From assembly GCA_016932555.1 (NCBI GenBank), contig JAFGCQ010000030.1, positions 1 through 32,142 of the forward strand: a stretch of DNA of 32,142 bases. Reading direction: 5' to 3'. Positions 7,541-15,073 of the stretch are shown in pieces (position 1 is the first letter of the stretch; every line of letters begins with the position of its first letter). The notes under the pieces are model-generated. The model was not told where the DNA came from. It searched no databases and saw only the letters and a list, made by a program, of their open reading frames with translations. This DNA comes from Candidatus Zambryskiibacteriota bacterium. Lineage in GTDB: Bacteria; Patescibacteriota; Minisyncoccia; Phycocordibacterales; WO2-35-19. Both the position numbers and the translations under genes were made by a program.

Positions 7541-7735
7541 GGATGAGCGGACCTCGCCTGTCCTGGAGTGCTCCAGGTTAAACTTATCCCGACAAATTTC
7601 CGGGTAAGGTAGCGGGAGCTTCTCGGAGGAGGAATGATTTGCTGTGTTCCAATTTTAAATCACTCCTAGCAACAGCCAGATGCTCGAGAGCCAGTCCACT
7701 CGAATTAAAGGGAATGAAATGTTCCAACCTGTTTA
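7494..7735 (-). ncRNA. Candidate structured noncoding RNA ending in a large intrinsic terminator
   Basis: This 400-nt gene-free gap is much richer in G/C than its surroundings and folds on the minus strand. In transcript order: GGAGTGATTT pairs with AAATCATTCC (10 bp, around 7670 to 7630), then CCCG/CGGG (around 7605 to 7588), then CCTGGAG/CTCCAGG (7563-7578), then the 41-nt terminator hairpin (7500-7540) followed by six T (7499-7494). A TTGACA stands upstream near 7771, with only a weak -10, so the 5' end is approximate. It lacks the SRP tetraloop signature, RNase P core and tmRNA tRNA-like ends, so I cannot name it. Confidence 0.5.
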
Positions 7736-7838
7736 TACGTTATCAAACTCTAAACTTTTGTCAACTACCAATAACCTGCCTCTATCTTTGGCAATTTGCC
7801 GAAAACCTTGCAAGATTTTAGGCAAATTAGAGAAAATC

Positions 7839-7847
7839 TGTTATAAT
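7839..7847 (+). promoter_or_regulatory. Extended -10 promoter of tRNA-Glu
   Basis: TGT followed by TATAAT (7842-7847), 11 nt before the tRNA; the -35 region is poor (TTAGGC). Confidence 0.55.
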
Positions 7848-7858
7848 AAGCCGTGATT

Positions 7859-7930
7859 GGCCCTATCGTCTAACGGTTAGGACATCGGCTTCTCAAGCCG
7901 GCAATCAGGGTTCGATTCCCTGTAGGGTCA
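7859..7930 (+). tRNA. tRNA-Glu, anticodon CTC
   Basis: 72 nt including discriminator A73, no encoded CCA. Acceptor GGCCCTA/TAGGGTC (G2-U71 wobble), D-arm GTCTAACGGTTAGGAC, anticodon stem TCGGC/GCCGG with loop TTCTCAA (anticodon CTC), and a normal T-arm CAGGG TTCGATT CCCTG. It decodes GAG. Confidence 0.95.
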
Positions 7931-8030
7931 CACCACTCAGCCTTTTTATTATCAAAATATATGTCGTAATAAAGCCTAGAAATAGGCGTTTTACGTTTCC
8001 ACAGAAAATACTATTTTTGTCAAAAAAAGT

Positions 8031-8050
8031 AAACCCCACAGGGAATCGAA
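8031..8050 (-). repeat. Inverted partial copy of the tRNA-Glu 3' end
   Basis: Minus-strand bases 8050-8031 repeat the T-loop and 3' acceptor half of the tRNA-Glu gene (7911-7930) with 17 of 20 matches, in inverted orientation 100 nt away. Rest of the 7931-8114 gap: a small hairpin GCCTA/TAGGC (about 7974-7987) followed by GTTTTACG, a possible weak terminator for the tRNA, and A/T-rich sequence. Confidence 0.6.
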
Positions 8051-8114
8051 TTTTGATACTCAATCAATTCTTTTTCCGATGTTTTTCTTCTTTTTTTAGA
8101 ACTTAAAAACTATA

Positions 8115-9458
8115 TTAAAATATACAAAGCTTTGACACAATTTCCGTAAAAAACCGCCCACGTTCTTCAAAATCGCTGAATTCTCCATAGCTTGGGGATG
8201 CTGGCGAAAGTAGGACTACATCACCAGCTTCTGCAACAGAAATGGCTTTGGAGACTGCAGACTGCAGGTCAGCAGAATAACTTGTATCAAAATGATAATT
8301 TTTGAATTGTATTTCTTGGAAAACACGATTGCCTGAGTCTCCAGTGAATATAATGTGCCTAACTTTTTCGTTATCTAATAATTTCAGAAACGCATCAAAT
8401 TGAAGGCCCCGATCCTTTCCTCCCAAAATCAATATTATGGGTGAAGGCCGAAAAGCTCTTACAGCCGCCAAGGAGGAGTCAGTAGTAGTAGATATAGAAT
8501 CATTTATAAACTGTATACCCCGCCAATTGAAGACCGTCTGTAATCGGTGGTCAAGAGGTGTAAAGGACATAAGGGTTTCTGCTAGTTTCTTCGGATCCGC
8601 ATCAAGTTTGGCATATGCGACAGTTAATGCAGCACATATATTGGATAAATTATGCCTGCCACGTAGTTGAAAATCCTTTAAAGATAAGAGTTTATCTTGA
8701 GCAAACATTATTGAATTCTGATCTGCCCAAAATCCAGAATCTTGCTGGTCATACCAAACAATATCAGATCTATGTTGCAAGCGCGATCGTAGTTCCTTAT
8801 TTGAAAAGCAAGCAACTTTCATTTGGATACTAGGTAAATCGAGCAATCGAAGTTTATCAAGAAAGTAATTTTCCTTGGTTTTATGCCAATCTATATGCTC
8901 TTGGAAAAGATTGAGTACAACACCAACAGCGGGACCAATTGTTAAATCGGCAATTTGATAGCTTGAGGCTTCAATAATAGTGTGGGCAGGTGGTTTATTG
9001 CAGCTTAGCATTGGAATTCCTATATTGCCTATCAATATGGCGTCCGTCTCCATACTACGAAATATATGATAAATGAGACTTGAAGTAGTACTTTTCCCTT
9101 TGGTTCCAGTAACTACAATTGGGAATGTTTGTTCCCGGAATGTTGAAAGCCATAGGTCCAGAGAAGTGTGTATTGGAATACCGACTTTTCGAAGTTCCAT
9201 CATCTCCTGTCTATAAATGCTGACACCCGGAGATCGGATTAGACAATCTATTTGATGATTCCGCAGTTTTGTAAGTGCTTTAGTAAAAGAATAGAAGTTG
9301 GAGGCAAATTCGTCATCTTCAGGTATTACGTTCTCATCGAACGTAATTATCTTTGCAGTTGGAGCCAGATCCTTTATTTCTCGGAAGGTTTGTTTTCCAT
9401 CCCTTCCCAAGCCCCATATAGCAATACTCTTGCAGGATGTAAGATCAGAGAGTTTCAA
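8115..9458 (-). CDS. murD2: UDP-N-acetylmuramoyl-L-alanine--L-glutamate ligase, MurD2 type
   Basis: Mur ligase of 447 residues. N-terminal Rossmann segment SIAIWGLGRDGKQT (11-24), P-loop VTGTKGKSTT (116-125), IIEASSYQIADL (161-172), NLFQEHIDWH (183-192; classical MurD has NLTPDHLDRH), PLDHRLQTV (301-309), NDSISTTTDSSLAAVRAF (319-336) and LLSPASPSYGEFSDFEERG (416-434). The last two blocks are MurD-like but in the MurD2 form, where the acceptor-side NDSKATN is NDSISTTTD. MurD2 adds L-Glu, not D-Glu, to UDP-MurNAc-L-Ala in the cytoplasm. It starts at TTG, whose bases overlap the TGA stop of murL (TTGA, 9455-9458), so the pair is translationally coupled. G+C is visibly higher than in neighbouring genes. 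Assignment to MurD2 rather than MurD rests on the motifs plus the MurL partner. Confidence 0.82.
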   Translation of the reverse strand: MKLSDLTSCKSIAIWGLGRDGKQTFREIKDLAPTAKIITFDENVIPEDDEFASNFYSFTKALTKLRNHQIDCLIRSPGVSIYRQEMMELRKVGIPIHTSLDLWLSTFREQTFPIVVTGTKGKSTTSSLIYHIFRSMETDAILIGNIGIPMLSCNKPPAHTIIEASSYQIADLTIGPAVGVVLNLFQEHIDWHKTKENYFLDKLRLLDLPSIQMKVACFSNKELRSRLQHRSDIVWYDQQDSGFWADQNSIMFAQDKLLSLKDFQLRGRHNLSNICAALTVAYAKLDADPKKLAETLMSFTPLDHRLQTVFNWRGIQFINDSISTTTDSSLAAVRAFRPSPIILILGGKDRGLQFDAFLKLLDNEKVRHIIFTGDSGNRVFQEIQFKNYHFDTSYSADLQSAVSKAISVAEAGDVVLLSPASPSYGEFSDFEERGRFFTEIVSKLCIF

Positions 9459-10825
9459 ATTAAATTAAATAAGTAAGTAAGTAGTTCTTTGGAAACATTA
9501 TGGTCATCTGAATGGAAAAATGATTCAACCTTTGCCTGTTCAATTCTTTTCTGCTTATCCTGAAGTCTTTCCCACAAGTGCGCAACTACAACATCCGATT
9601 TCCAAACGCTAGACTCTGCAAGAATGCCGATTGCAGCAGCAGACTCTTCTATTTCCCCCACACATTCCCAAGGCTTGTGTCCAGATATTCCAACCAATTC
9701 GGAATAGCTTGGAATATTCGCTGGATTGTCAAGAAGATTACTTCCAAAAATATTGATGAGCCTTTTCTTCTCAAATGAGGTAGCAAGGGATAGAAATGCA
9801 AAGTGACATTTTGGACACTCACCACACCACAATCGGTCTGTTTGGGGATTTCGGATTTTGAAGACTCGATTGCAGCTGGTAAAAACATCATCATATTCCC
9901 TCTGACTCGAAAACAATCTGGCTATACTTAATTCAGACAATGGCCGAAGCAAAGAAAAATAATTGATTCCGCAAGCACCATCTTCATTGAGAAGTTTTCT
10001 TAAACGATTCTCAAAATCAAGAGATTTGCTGTATTGATGATTTACATCAATTCCAAAAGCTTTAAGATTACCCTCATTAGCAGAACGCTCGTTTGACATT
10101 ACTATGTCTTGAAATCCATGCCAAATTGCCGTAAAGCAAGCAATTAAGCTAATAATACCAGTTATTGGTATATGACCGTTAAGATATCCTACTTCGTTAA
10201 GTGAAAACAGATTAGGAGATAGCGTACGATAGACCTTCACCAAGGGTACACGGGCAATCTTAGCGAACTTAAGAATTACGCGAGAAGGATTAACAGAAAA
10301 CAGGGAAAACTCTCGCCCAGCTTCTTGCATGATTTTTACAGATGTAAGAGAATCCCTTCCCCCACCAATTGGGATTAGTGCTCTGTTGAGTAATTTGGTA
10401 TGGATAGCCTTAGCCTTCCTTGTCGGACTATAGAATGTAATTCGATCAGTTAGATCACAATGATTCCGATAGGCAAACTCAGCTAACCCTTGAAAATAAA
10501 GATTTCTAAAAAATTCACGAGCAATTGGGCTGAGGGGCGTCTTCACCAGGAGTACCGGTGGTAATGCAGCTTTGTAGTAACTTACGCCACAGGCGATATG
10601 AAGAAAGCAAGCAATTCTTTCAAGAGCTTTCCAATTTACCAAATCGGGATTTTGAGATTTCCCAAATTCTATCTTCTCGACAAATGATAAACCGTTATCC
10701 CATAAGTATTTAAGTGTAAGTATCCCCGATTGACTATTGAAATCCCATGAATCAAATATAAATTCAGAGACTTTATTCGAATCTCCGATCTTGTGCGATA
10801 TTTCTTTACAGATTGCTTTGGGCAT
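9455..10825 (-). CDS. murL: UDP-MurNAc-L-Ala-L-Glu epimerase, MurL
   Basis: 456 residues, the usual MurL size. IPIGGGRDSLTSVKI (151-165) is a PP-loop-like ATP site. VMSNERSANEGN (242-253), HQYSKSLDFE (263-272), a LRPLSELSIARLF block (293-305), RLWCGECPKCHFAFL (331-345) with a CxxCxxC cluster, and GHKPWECVGE (382-391) follow. In Xanthomonas, MurL uses ATP to epimerise the terminal L-Glu made by MurD2 to D-Glu, so the pair replaces glutamate racemase plus MurD. The recognition is from remembered family features and the adjacent MurD2, not from a search. First gene of the pair; ATG at 10823-10825, stop overlaps the murD2 start. The 5' flank has no clear promoter. Composition suggests acquisition from outside. 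Confidence 0.8.
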   Translation of the reverse strand: MPKAICKEISHKIGDSNKVSEFIFDSWDFNSQSGILTLKYLWDNGLSFVEKIEFGKSQNPDLVNWKALERIACFLHIACGVSYYKAALPPVLLVKTPLSPIAREFFRNLYFQGLAEFAYRNHCDLTDRITFYSPTRKAKAIHTKLLNRALIPIGGGRDSLTSVKIMQEAGREFSLFSVNPSRVILKFAKIARVPLVKVYRTLSPNLFSLNEVGYLNGHIPITGIISLIACFTAIWHGFQDIVMSNERSANEGNLKAFGIDVNHQYSKSLDFENRLRKLLNEDGACGINYFSLLRPLSELSIARLFSSQREYDDVFTSCNRVFKIRNPQTDRLWCGECPKCHFAFLSLATSFEKKRLINIFGSNLLDNPANIPSYSELVGISGHKPWECVGEIEESAAAIGILAESSVWKSDVVVAHLWERLQDKQKRIEQAKVESFFHSDDHNVSKELLTYLFNLI

Positions 10826-11231
10826 TTACTTATACGTTTTAATTAGGCTTAATTAGAAATCCTAGTTACCCTGAAAGAGCATATTTTTGTATTAGTTACA
10901 GGTAGCTTTTAACCCAACTGAATACTATATGTCAAGACTAGGAAACACGAATCCCACTATAAGAAATCGGCTGATTTCGTAAAATCCAAAGAATTTTCTT
11001 CCAGCTAATCCTAGATTTCCCATCAATTTTATCAATTTCTCAGCCAAAATTGCGAAAAATTTGGTTGATATTAAGACATCTCTCAGATCAATCTTAAAAA
11101 ACCAATTTTAATTCTAGCAAATTTTAGCAATTCCATAAAACGAGTCAATGGTGGATAAATGCTGGTAGATGCTGGCGCGGCACCTGATTCTTTTCCCAAG
11201 CCGGCAACTTTATCCTTCTTTTATCTCACTT

Positions 11232-11277
11232 CCAGCTTGTTATCCTTATAATTCCATAACAGAATATCAAGCAGCTG
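11232..11277. repeat. Imperfect direct repeat, copy A
   Basis: About 46 bp beginning CCAGCTTGTTATCCTTA, roughly 80% like copy B at 11588-11632. On the minus strand it reads as a protein tail (LLDILLWNYKDNKLEVR, stop). Together with copy B it brackets the plus-strand gene fragment at 11260-11541. Confidence 0.5.
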
Positions 11278-11541
11278 CCTATTTACAGAGAAAATGATTA
11301 TGTAATTTTTAAATATGGTCACGGTAGGGTAGAAAAATATACCTCAAAAATATTAAAGAAAATTGAGAGGAATTTAAATGGTTTTAAAATATTTACCCCA
11401 CCGGTTGAATCTCTGAAAGAAAAATTTAGAAAACATATTGAGGACCGACCTAATAAGATTAAGTGTGAAAAGATTAAAATCGATGCCAAAGCATTGTTTA
11501 CAGACGAAGAAATTAAAGAAATGGGATGGAATGTAAATTAG
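11260..11541 (+). pseudogene. 5'-truncated coding remnant, unknown family
   Basis: The frame is open for 93 codons from just after TAA (11257-11259) to TAG (11539-11541), with no ATG except 6 codons before the end. The translation is protein-like: YVIFKYGHGRVEKYTSKI, FKIFTPPVESLKEKFRKHI, KIKIDAKALFTDEEIKEMGW. Codon choice matches the host genes. It looks like the C-terminal part of a gene that lost its 5' half, its beginning merging into direct-repeat copy A. Family not recognised. A non-ATG start of a genuine small gene cannot be excluded. Confidence 0.45.
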
Positions 11542-11587
11542 AAATATTTTATCATTACGGCAAAATTTCCCCTCTTTCAACGACTAT

Positions 11588-11632
11588 CCAACTTGCTATC
11601 CTTAAAATCAAAACCGAATATCACGCTGTTTG
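11588..11632. repeat. Imperfect direct repeat, copy B
   Basis: About 45 bp beginning CCAACTTGCTATCCTTA, partner of copy A. On the minus strand it contains the end of the remnant frame at 11621-11838. Confidence 0.5.
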
Positions 11633-11734
11633 ACGGAGTTTCCTCTCTTCCAGCTCTTTCCGCTCGAAATATTTCCAGAGGTCATCAATCAATTTATCCA
11701 AGACCGGGTTCTTTGAGTTGTCCGATTGGGAAAA

Positions 11735-11763
11735 AGCTTGTCCTGAGCTTGTCGAATGGGTTC
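11735..11763. repeat. REP-like sequence (TTCGACAAGCTCAGGACAAG type)
   Basis: The minus strand contains CATTCGACAAGCTCAGGAC followed by AAGCTT. Very similar TTCGACAAGCTCAGG elements are scattered through many unrelated bacterial genomes as repetitive extragenic sequences. Only one copy is visible here. Confidence 0.5.
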
Positions 11764-11792
11764 GAGGTACGTCCCGAAACGGGTCACAAATT

Positions 11793-11838
11793 ATACCACA
11801 CCAAAAAAGCCAAAGAGCATCTTTGACATATTACTAAA
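11793..11838 (-). repeat. Dispersed terminator-like element, copy 1
   Basis: About 46 bp (TATACCACACCAAAAAAGCC, then AAAGAGCATCTTTGACATA), nearly the same as 30172-30213. On the minus strand it folds as CAAAGA/TCTTTG followed by GCTTTTTTGG, an intrinsic-terminator shape. Confidence 0.6.
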
Positions 11839-11899
11839 AACATCAAAGACTTTTTTGGTCTTTGATATCTTTAGTCTCAATAAATTAGAGATAGTTTTG

Positions 11900-11989
11900 C
11901 TATTCAGCAGCTGGAGTCTCCTCTTCAGGAGCAGCCATAGGATCTTCACCTTCAGCGGTGGTTTCTTCCTCTTTCTTTTCTTCGTCCAT
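11900..11989 (-). CDS. Possible 29-aa acidic peptide
   Basis: ATG at 11987-11989 to TAG at 11900-11902 encodes MDEEKKEEETTAEGEDPMAA and then PEEETPAAE: almost entirely Glu, Asp, Ala, Pro and Thr, so intrinsically disordered. No Shine-Dalgarno sequence, but A/T-rich promoter-like sequence (TAATAATATATA) precedes it. Acidic tails of this kind are usually attached to larger proteins, so this may be a relic or a genuine micropeptide. Low certainty. Confidence 0.35.
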   Translation of the reverse strand: MDEEKKEEETTAEGEDPMAAPEEETPAAE

Positions 11990-12098
11990 AGTAATATATA
12001 TTATTACGGCTGATAATTCGTCGTAAATAACCGACAATTAAATATTATCAATATTTTATAATCCTGGCAAGTCTTTCTGTGTATTACGACACATTTTT

Positions 12099-13808
12099 TT
12101 AAATAACGTCTTCCGGTCTATCTGGTGAGATTTGGTAGTAGTTTATAATAAATTTAGTAATGTCAAAAAATGGATCAGTTAGAGTTTCAGATGCATAGCG
12201 TACATTTTGGGGATTAATATGGAATAAGAAGATTAAAAATCTTGGATTATAAGCTGGGAAATAACCGAAAAACGAATGCAAATATTTACCTTCAACATAA
12301 CCAATTTCGCCTTCATTAGTCATTTGAGCTGTACCGGTTTTGGCTGCCACTGAATAGCCAGGAATTCTCATTTGCCCATTTTTAAGAGAAGTATCTACTA
12401 CTTTGACTAACATCCGAGTGATTTCTTCTGAAGTTTCTTTTTTAATAATTTGTTTGCTGGGAGCAAAAGATGTTTTTTGAGAGAGCCCATCTTGGTATTC
12501 TATTTTTTTTACGATGTGAGGAGTAATTAATTTACCACCATTAGCTAAGACCGAAAGCGCTCTAACAGTTTCAATGGGAGTTATCGCGATACCATGACCA
12601 TAAGCGGCTGTGGCTATTTCAATTTCACGACCACTATCAAAATTTTTTATAAGACCCCTAGTCTCGTTGGGTAAATCTATGCCGGTTTCAGTGCCAATAC
12701 CAAAATTTTTCATATATTCTATAAATTTCTCATTACCCATTTTCAAAGCCACAAAAGCCGCTCCAGTGTTCAGAGATTGATTTAAAACTTCTTGCATATC
12801 AACAGTTCCCCTGCCTCTATTATCATAATTTGAAATGCGTTTATTATTTAAAACTAAAAAACCAGCATCATAATAAGTACTATTAGCAGTTATGGTGCCG
12901 TTATCAATACCGGCTGCTATAGTTATGGGTTTTATAATAGAACCCATTTCGTAAACTCCTTCGACTAAGAAATTGCCAAAAAAATTAACATTGCTTTCTT
13001 GAAAATTATTTAAATCAAAAGAAGGGTCCCAGGCCATGGCAATAATTTCTCCATTTATTGGGTTAATTATTATACCACCAGCACTATTACTGCCCCATTT
13101 TTCCCTAGTTTTTACTAACTCATCTTCCAAAAAAAGTTGAACCGCAGGTTCAATAGAAGTAATAATGCTGCCCTCTTTTTTAGGATGATCACTAAAAGTA
13201 TCCTTGACATTAGATAAAAACTCAGCAAAAAAGTTATTATAGGCTTTTGAAGAATCGATTTTTAAAATATCCTCATAATAACGCTCTAAACCGTAACGCC
13301 CAGCTAATTCATCATCCTTAAAACCTACAAGACCAATTACATTAGCGGCTAATTTTCCGCCGGGATAAAATCGCCATTTATCAATTGAGAGAGTCACTCC
13401 ATAAAGATTAAGATTTTTTATTTTTTCAGCAGTATCAGAATTTAAGTGTTTCGCGATTTCTTCATAAGGATCGTCTTGTTTCCGGGCTTTAGTCATAAAT
13501 TCTGATTTATCTAAAACCAAAATTTGATTTAGTTCATTATAGATCTCCTCTGGATTCTTTATAATTTCAGGATTTATAGCTATTGTAAAACCAGAACGTG
13601 AAATTGCCGCTGGAATTTTTTCGCCATTTTTGTTTTCAAAATAAATAGTTTCTCTATCATAAAGAATTGTGCTTTCGTTTATGTTTTGCCTTTCAGCTTC
13701 AGTTTTAAAAGTTTTACTATTTACAACTTGGATTTGATAAAGACGAAAAGTTATAACTAGTGCTACCAGTACGATAATCACTGAGATGAAACGGATCCTT
13801 CCCAACAT
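12099..13808 (-). CDS. ftsI: Divisome transpeptidase, class B penicillin-binding protein FtsI (PBP3)
   Basis: 569 residues. One N-terminal membrane helix (about 5-22, FISVIIVLVALVITFRL) anchors the enzyme. A pedestal domain follows, then the transpeptidase domain with SxxK in GSIIKP (near 290), SLN (near 345) and KTGTAQM (near 490). It crosslinks septal peptidoglycan outside the membrane. FtsI rather than PBP2 because it closes the mraZ-rsmH-ftsL run and ftsL ends 2 nt before its ATG. Length is normal. Downstream (12060-12098) I see no convincing minus-strand terminator. Confidence 0.9.
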   Translation of the reverse strand: MLGRIRFISVIIVLVALVITFRLYQIQVVNSKTFKTEAERQNINESTILYDRETIYFENKNGEKIPAAISRSGFTIAINPEIIKNPEEIYNELNQILVLDKSEFMTKARKQDDPYEEIAKHLNSDTAEKIKNLNLYGVTLSIDKWRFYPGGKLAANVIGLVGFKDDELAGRYGLERYYEDILKIDSSKAYNNFFAEFLSNVKDTFSDHPKKEGSIITSIEPAVQLFLEDELVKTREKWGSNSAGGIIINPINGEIIAMAWDPSFDLNNFQESNVNFFGNFLVEGVYEMGSIIKPITIAAGIDNGTITANSTYYDAGFLVLNNKRISNYDNRGRGTVDMQEVLNQSLNTGAAFVALKMGNEKFIEYMKNFGIGTETGIDLPNETRGLIKNFDSGREIEIATAAYGHGIAITPIETVRALSVLANGGKLITPHIVKKIEYQDGLSQKTSFAPSKQIIKKETSEEITRMLVKVVDTSLKNGQMRIPGYSVAAKTGTAQMTNEGEIGYVEGKYLHSFFGYFPAYNPRFLIFLFHINPQNVRYASETLTDPFFDITKFIINYYQISPDRPEDVI

Positions 13809-13810
13809 TT

Positions 13811-14134
13811 TTATTCTACATTAAGAGACAAGGCGGTTTTTTTGTTTTCTTTGATTATAAAAGTTTGATGATTTACTTCTATAAAACCCAAAGCTAGAGC
13901 CTTTTCTAAATCTACTTCATTTTCCAGAGCTAAACGTTTCGATTCCATCTCGCTGACTTCAATACTCAAAGACTGCATTTCAACTTTGGATTTCTCTAAA
14001 ATCGTCAAGGTTCTAACAGCTACACCAGCAAAACAAACATACAAAAAAGCGACTATTATAATGAAAGCTAATAATATAAAATTAGTACTTTTCTTTAGCA
14101 CTAATGTTAATGTTTTGTTTTTTATATTAGCCAT
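13811..14134 (-). CDS. ftsL: FtsL-like divisome membrane protein
   Basis: 107 residues: short basic N-terminus, one membrane helix (about 17-38, FILLAFIIIVAFLYVCFAGVAV), then a heptad-rich segment (LEKSKVEMQSLSIEVSEMES, about 44-65) typical of the FtsL periplasmic coiled coil that pairs with FtsB/DivIC. Sequence conservation in this family is very low; the call rests on topology and on position between rsmH and ftsI. 2 nt before ftsI, 27 nt after rsmH. Confidence 0.78.
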   Translation of the reverse strand: MANIKNKTLTLVLKKSTNFILLAFIIIVAFLYVCFAGVAVRTLTILEKSKVEMQSLSIEVSEMESKRLALENEVDLEKALALGFIEVNHQTFIIKENKKTALSLNVE

Positions 14135-14161
14135 TTCACTTGCTTTTTTATTTTTTATAAT

Positions 14162-15073
14162 TTATCCTGATATTTTTTTAAGAAATCTGAGTTTAGCGCT
14201 TCTGGCTCGGGAATTTATTTCTATTTCTTTATTGCTTGGAACAATAGGTTTTTTATTTAAAATTTTTCCCCATTCTTTATTAGCCAAGTTTCTAAAAAAT
14301 TGCTTTACAATTCGATCTTCTAGACTATGAAAAGATATAACCCCTATTATTCCTCCTCTTTTTAAAATACAGAAAGCTTTTTGGAGACCGATCTTTAAAG
14401 TCTGTAACTCATCATTTACTGCAATTCTTATAGCTTGAAAAGTCTTAGTGGCTGGATGAATTCTACCGAAACGATAAAATACTGGAACTGCTTCTTTAAT
14501 AATTTTGGCTAATTGATCTGAAGTTTTTATAATTTCTCTTTTTCTGTTTTCAACAATAGCTCTGGTAATTCTTCTTGCATATTTTTCTTCACCATAACCA
14601 TAGATAATATCCGCCAGATTTTTTTCATCCCATTTATTCACTATGTCATAAGCAGTAGTATCTTCCTTATTAATATCGTTCTTAAAAGTCATGATTAATG
14701 GTTCATTTCTCTGGAAACTAAAACCTCGGCCAATTTTACCCTCTGGAGTATCTAATTGATCAGAGCACCAACCTAAATCAAATAAAATTTTAGTAGGATT
14801 TTTAATGCTAAAAATTTCTAAAATTTTGTCGATATTTCTGAAATTTAATACTGCTAACCTTGGTTTGGCTCCCGCCAAATTCAACCTTTCTCGAGTAATA
14901 TCAACAGAAGTCTCATCTGCATCAATACCATAAAGTTCAACTCGATTAGACATTTTATTCCAAACAGCTTCCATGTGACCACCGCTACCCACAGTAGCAT
15001 CTAAATAAATATCTCCTTCTTCAAAGGAAAAACCTTCTAATATTTCTTTTAAAAGAACACTTTCGTGAGCCAT
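14162..15073 (-). CDS. rsmH: 16S rRNA (cytosine-1402-N4)-methyltransferase RsmH
   Basis: 303 residues. HESVLLKEILEGF at the N-terminus, SAM-binding YLDATVGSGGHMEAV (about 23-37), ILFDLGWCSDQLD (about 96-108), RIHPATKTFQAIRIAVNDEL and ISFHSLEDRIVKQFF near the C-terminus are the standard RsmH (MraW) blocks. It methylates C1402 in the ribosomal P site. The start ATG overlaps the mraZ stop by one base at 15073, the usual dcw-cluster arrangement. Confidence 0.95.
   Translation of the reverse strand: MAHESVLLKEILEGFSFEEGDIYLDATVGSGGHMEAVWNKMSNRVELYGIDADETSVDITRERLNLAGAKPRLAVLNFRNIDKILEIFSIKNPTKILFDLGWCSDQLDTPEGKIGRGFSFQRNEPLIMTFKNDINKEDTTAYDIVNKWDEKNLADIIYGYGEEKYARRITRAIVENRKREIIKTSDQLAKIIKEAVPVFYRFGRIHPATKTFQAIRIAVNDELQTLKIGLQKAFCILKRGGIIGVISFHSLEDRIVKQFFRNLANKEWGKILNKKPIVPSNKEIEINSRARSAKLRFLKKISG

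Larger units (their letters stand above)
11621..11838 (-). pseudogene. C-terminal coding remnant, unknown family
   Basis: Minus-strand frame ending at TGA 11621-11623. The last 30 residues look like a real protein tail (NPVLDKLIDDLWKYFERK, then ELEERKLRQTA). Upstream, the frame runs through the REP-like sequence and the dispersed element and has no ATG, so only the tail up to about 11710 is likely ancestral coding sequence. Origin unknown. Confidence 0.3.
10826..12098. other. 1.27-kb degenerate intergenic region
   Basis: No intact gene over 100 codons. 10826-11230 is A/T-rich with no feature I can support. 11232-11840 holds gene remnants and an imperfect direct repeat (separate entries). 11735-11763 is a REP-like sequence. 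11793-11838 is one copy of a dispersed element. 11842-11866 is a 9-bp hairpin (ATCAAAGAC/GTCTTTGAT). 11900-11989 is a short acidic ORF. The pattern is that of decayed accessory DNA between murL and the division cluster. Confidence 0.6.

Noticed and set aside
7500-7700. SRP RNA, RNase P RNA, tmRNA or 6S RNA
   Set aside because: Required signatures (GGAA-loop helix 8, P4 core, tRNA-like ends) are not visible; a 9-nt match to 6S is too little.
7639-7821. 60-aa plus-strand open frame upstream of tRNA-Glu
   Set aside because: Cys-rich random-looking translation lying inside the structured RNA region on the other strand.
11593-11826. 77-aa plus-strand open frame
   Set aside because: It runs through the REP-like sequence and opposite a more protein-like minus-strand tail; no start signal.
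12070-12098. Terminator of ftsI
   Set aside because: TGTGT/ACACA stem has its T-run on the plus strand, the wrong direction for ftsI.
13986-14330. 114-aa plus-strand open frame over ftsL and rsmH
   Set aside because: Shadow of two securely identified genes on the opposite strand.
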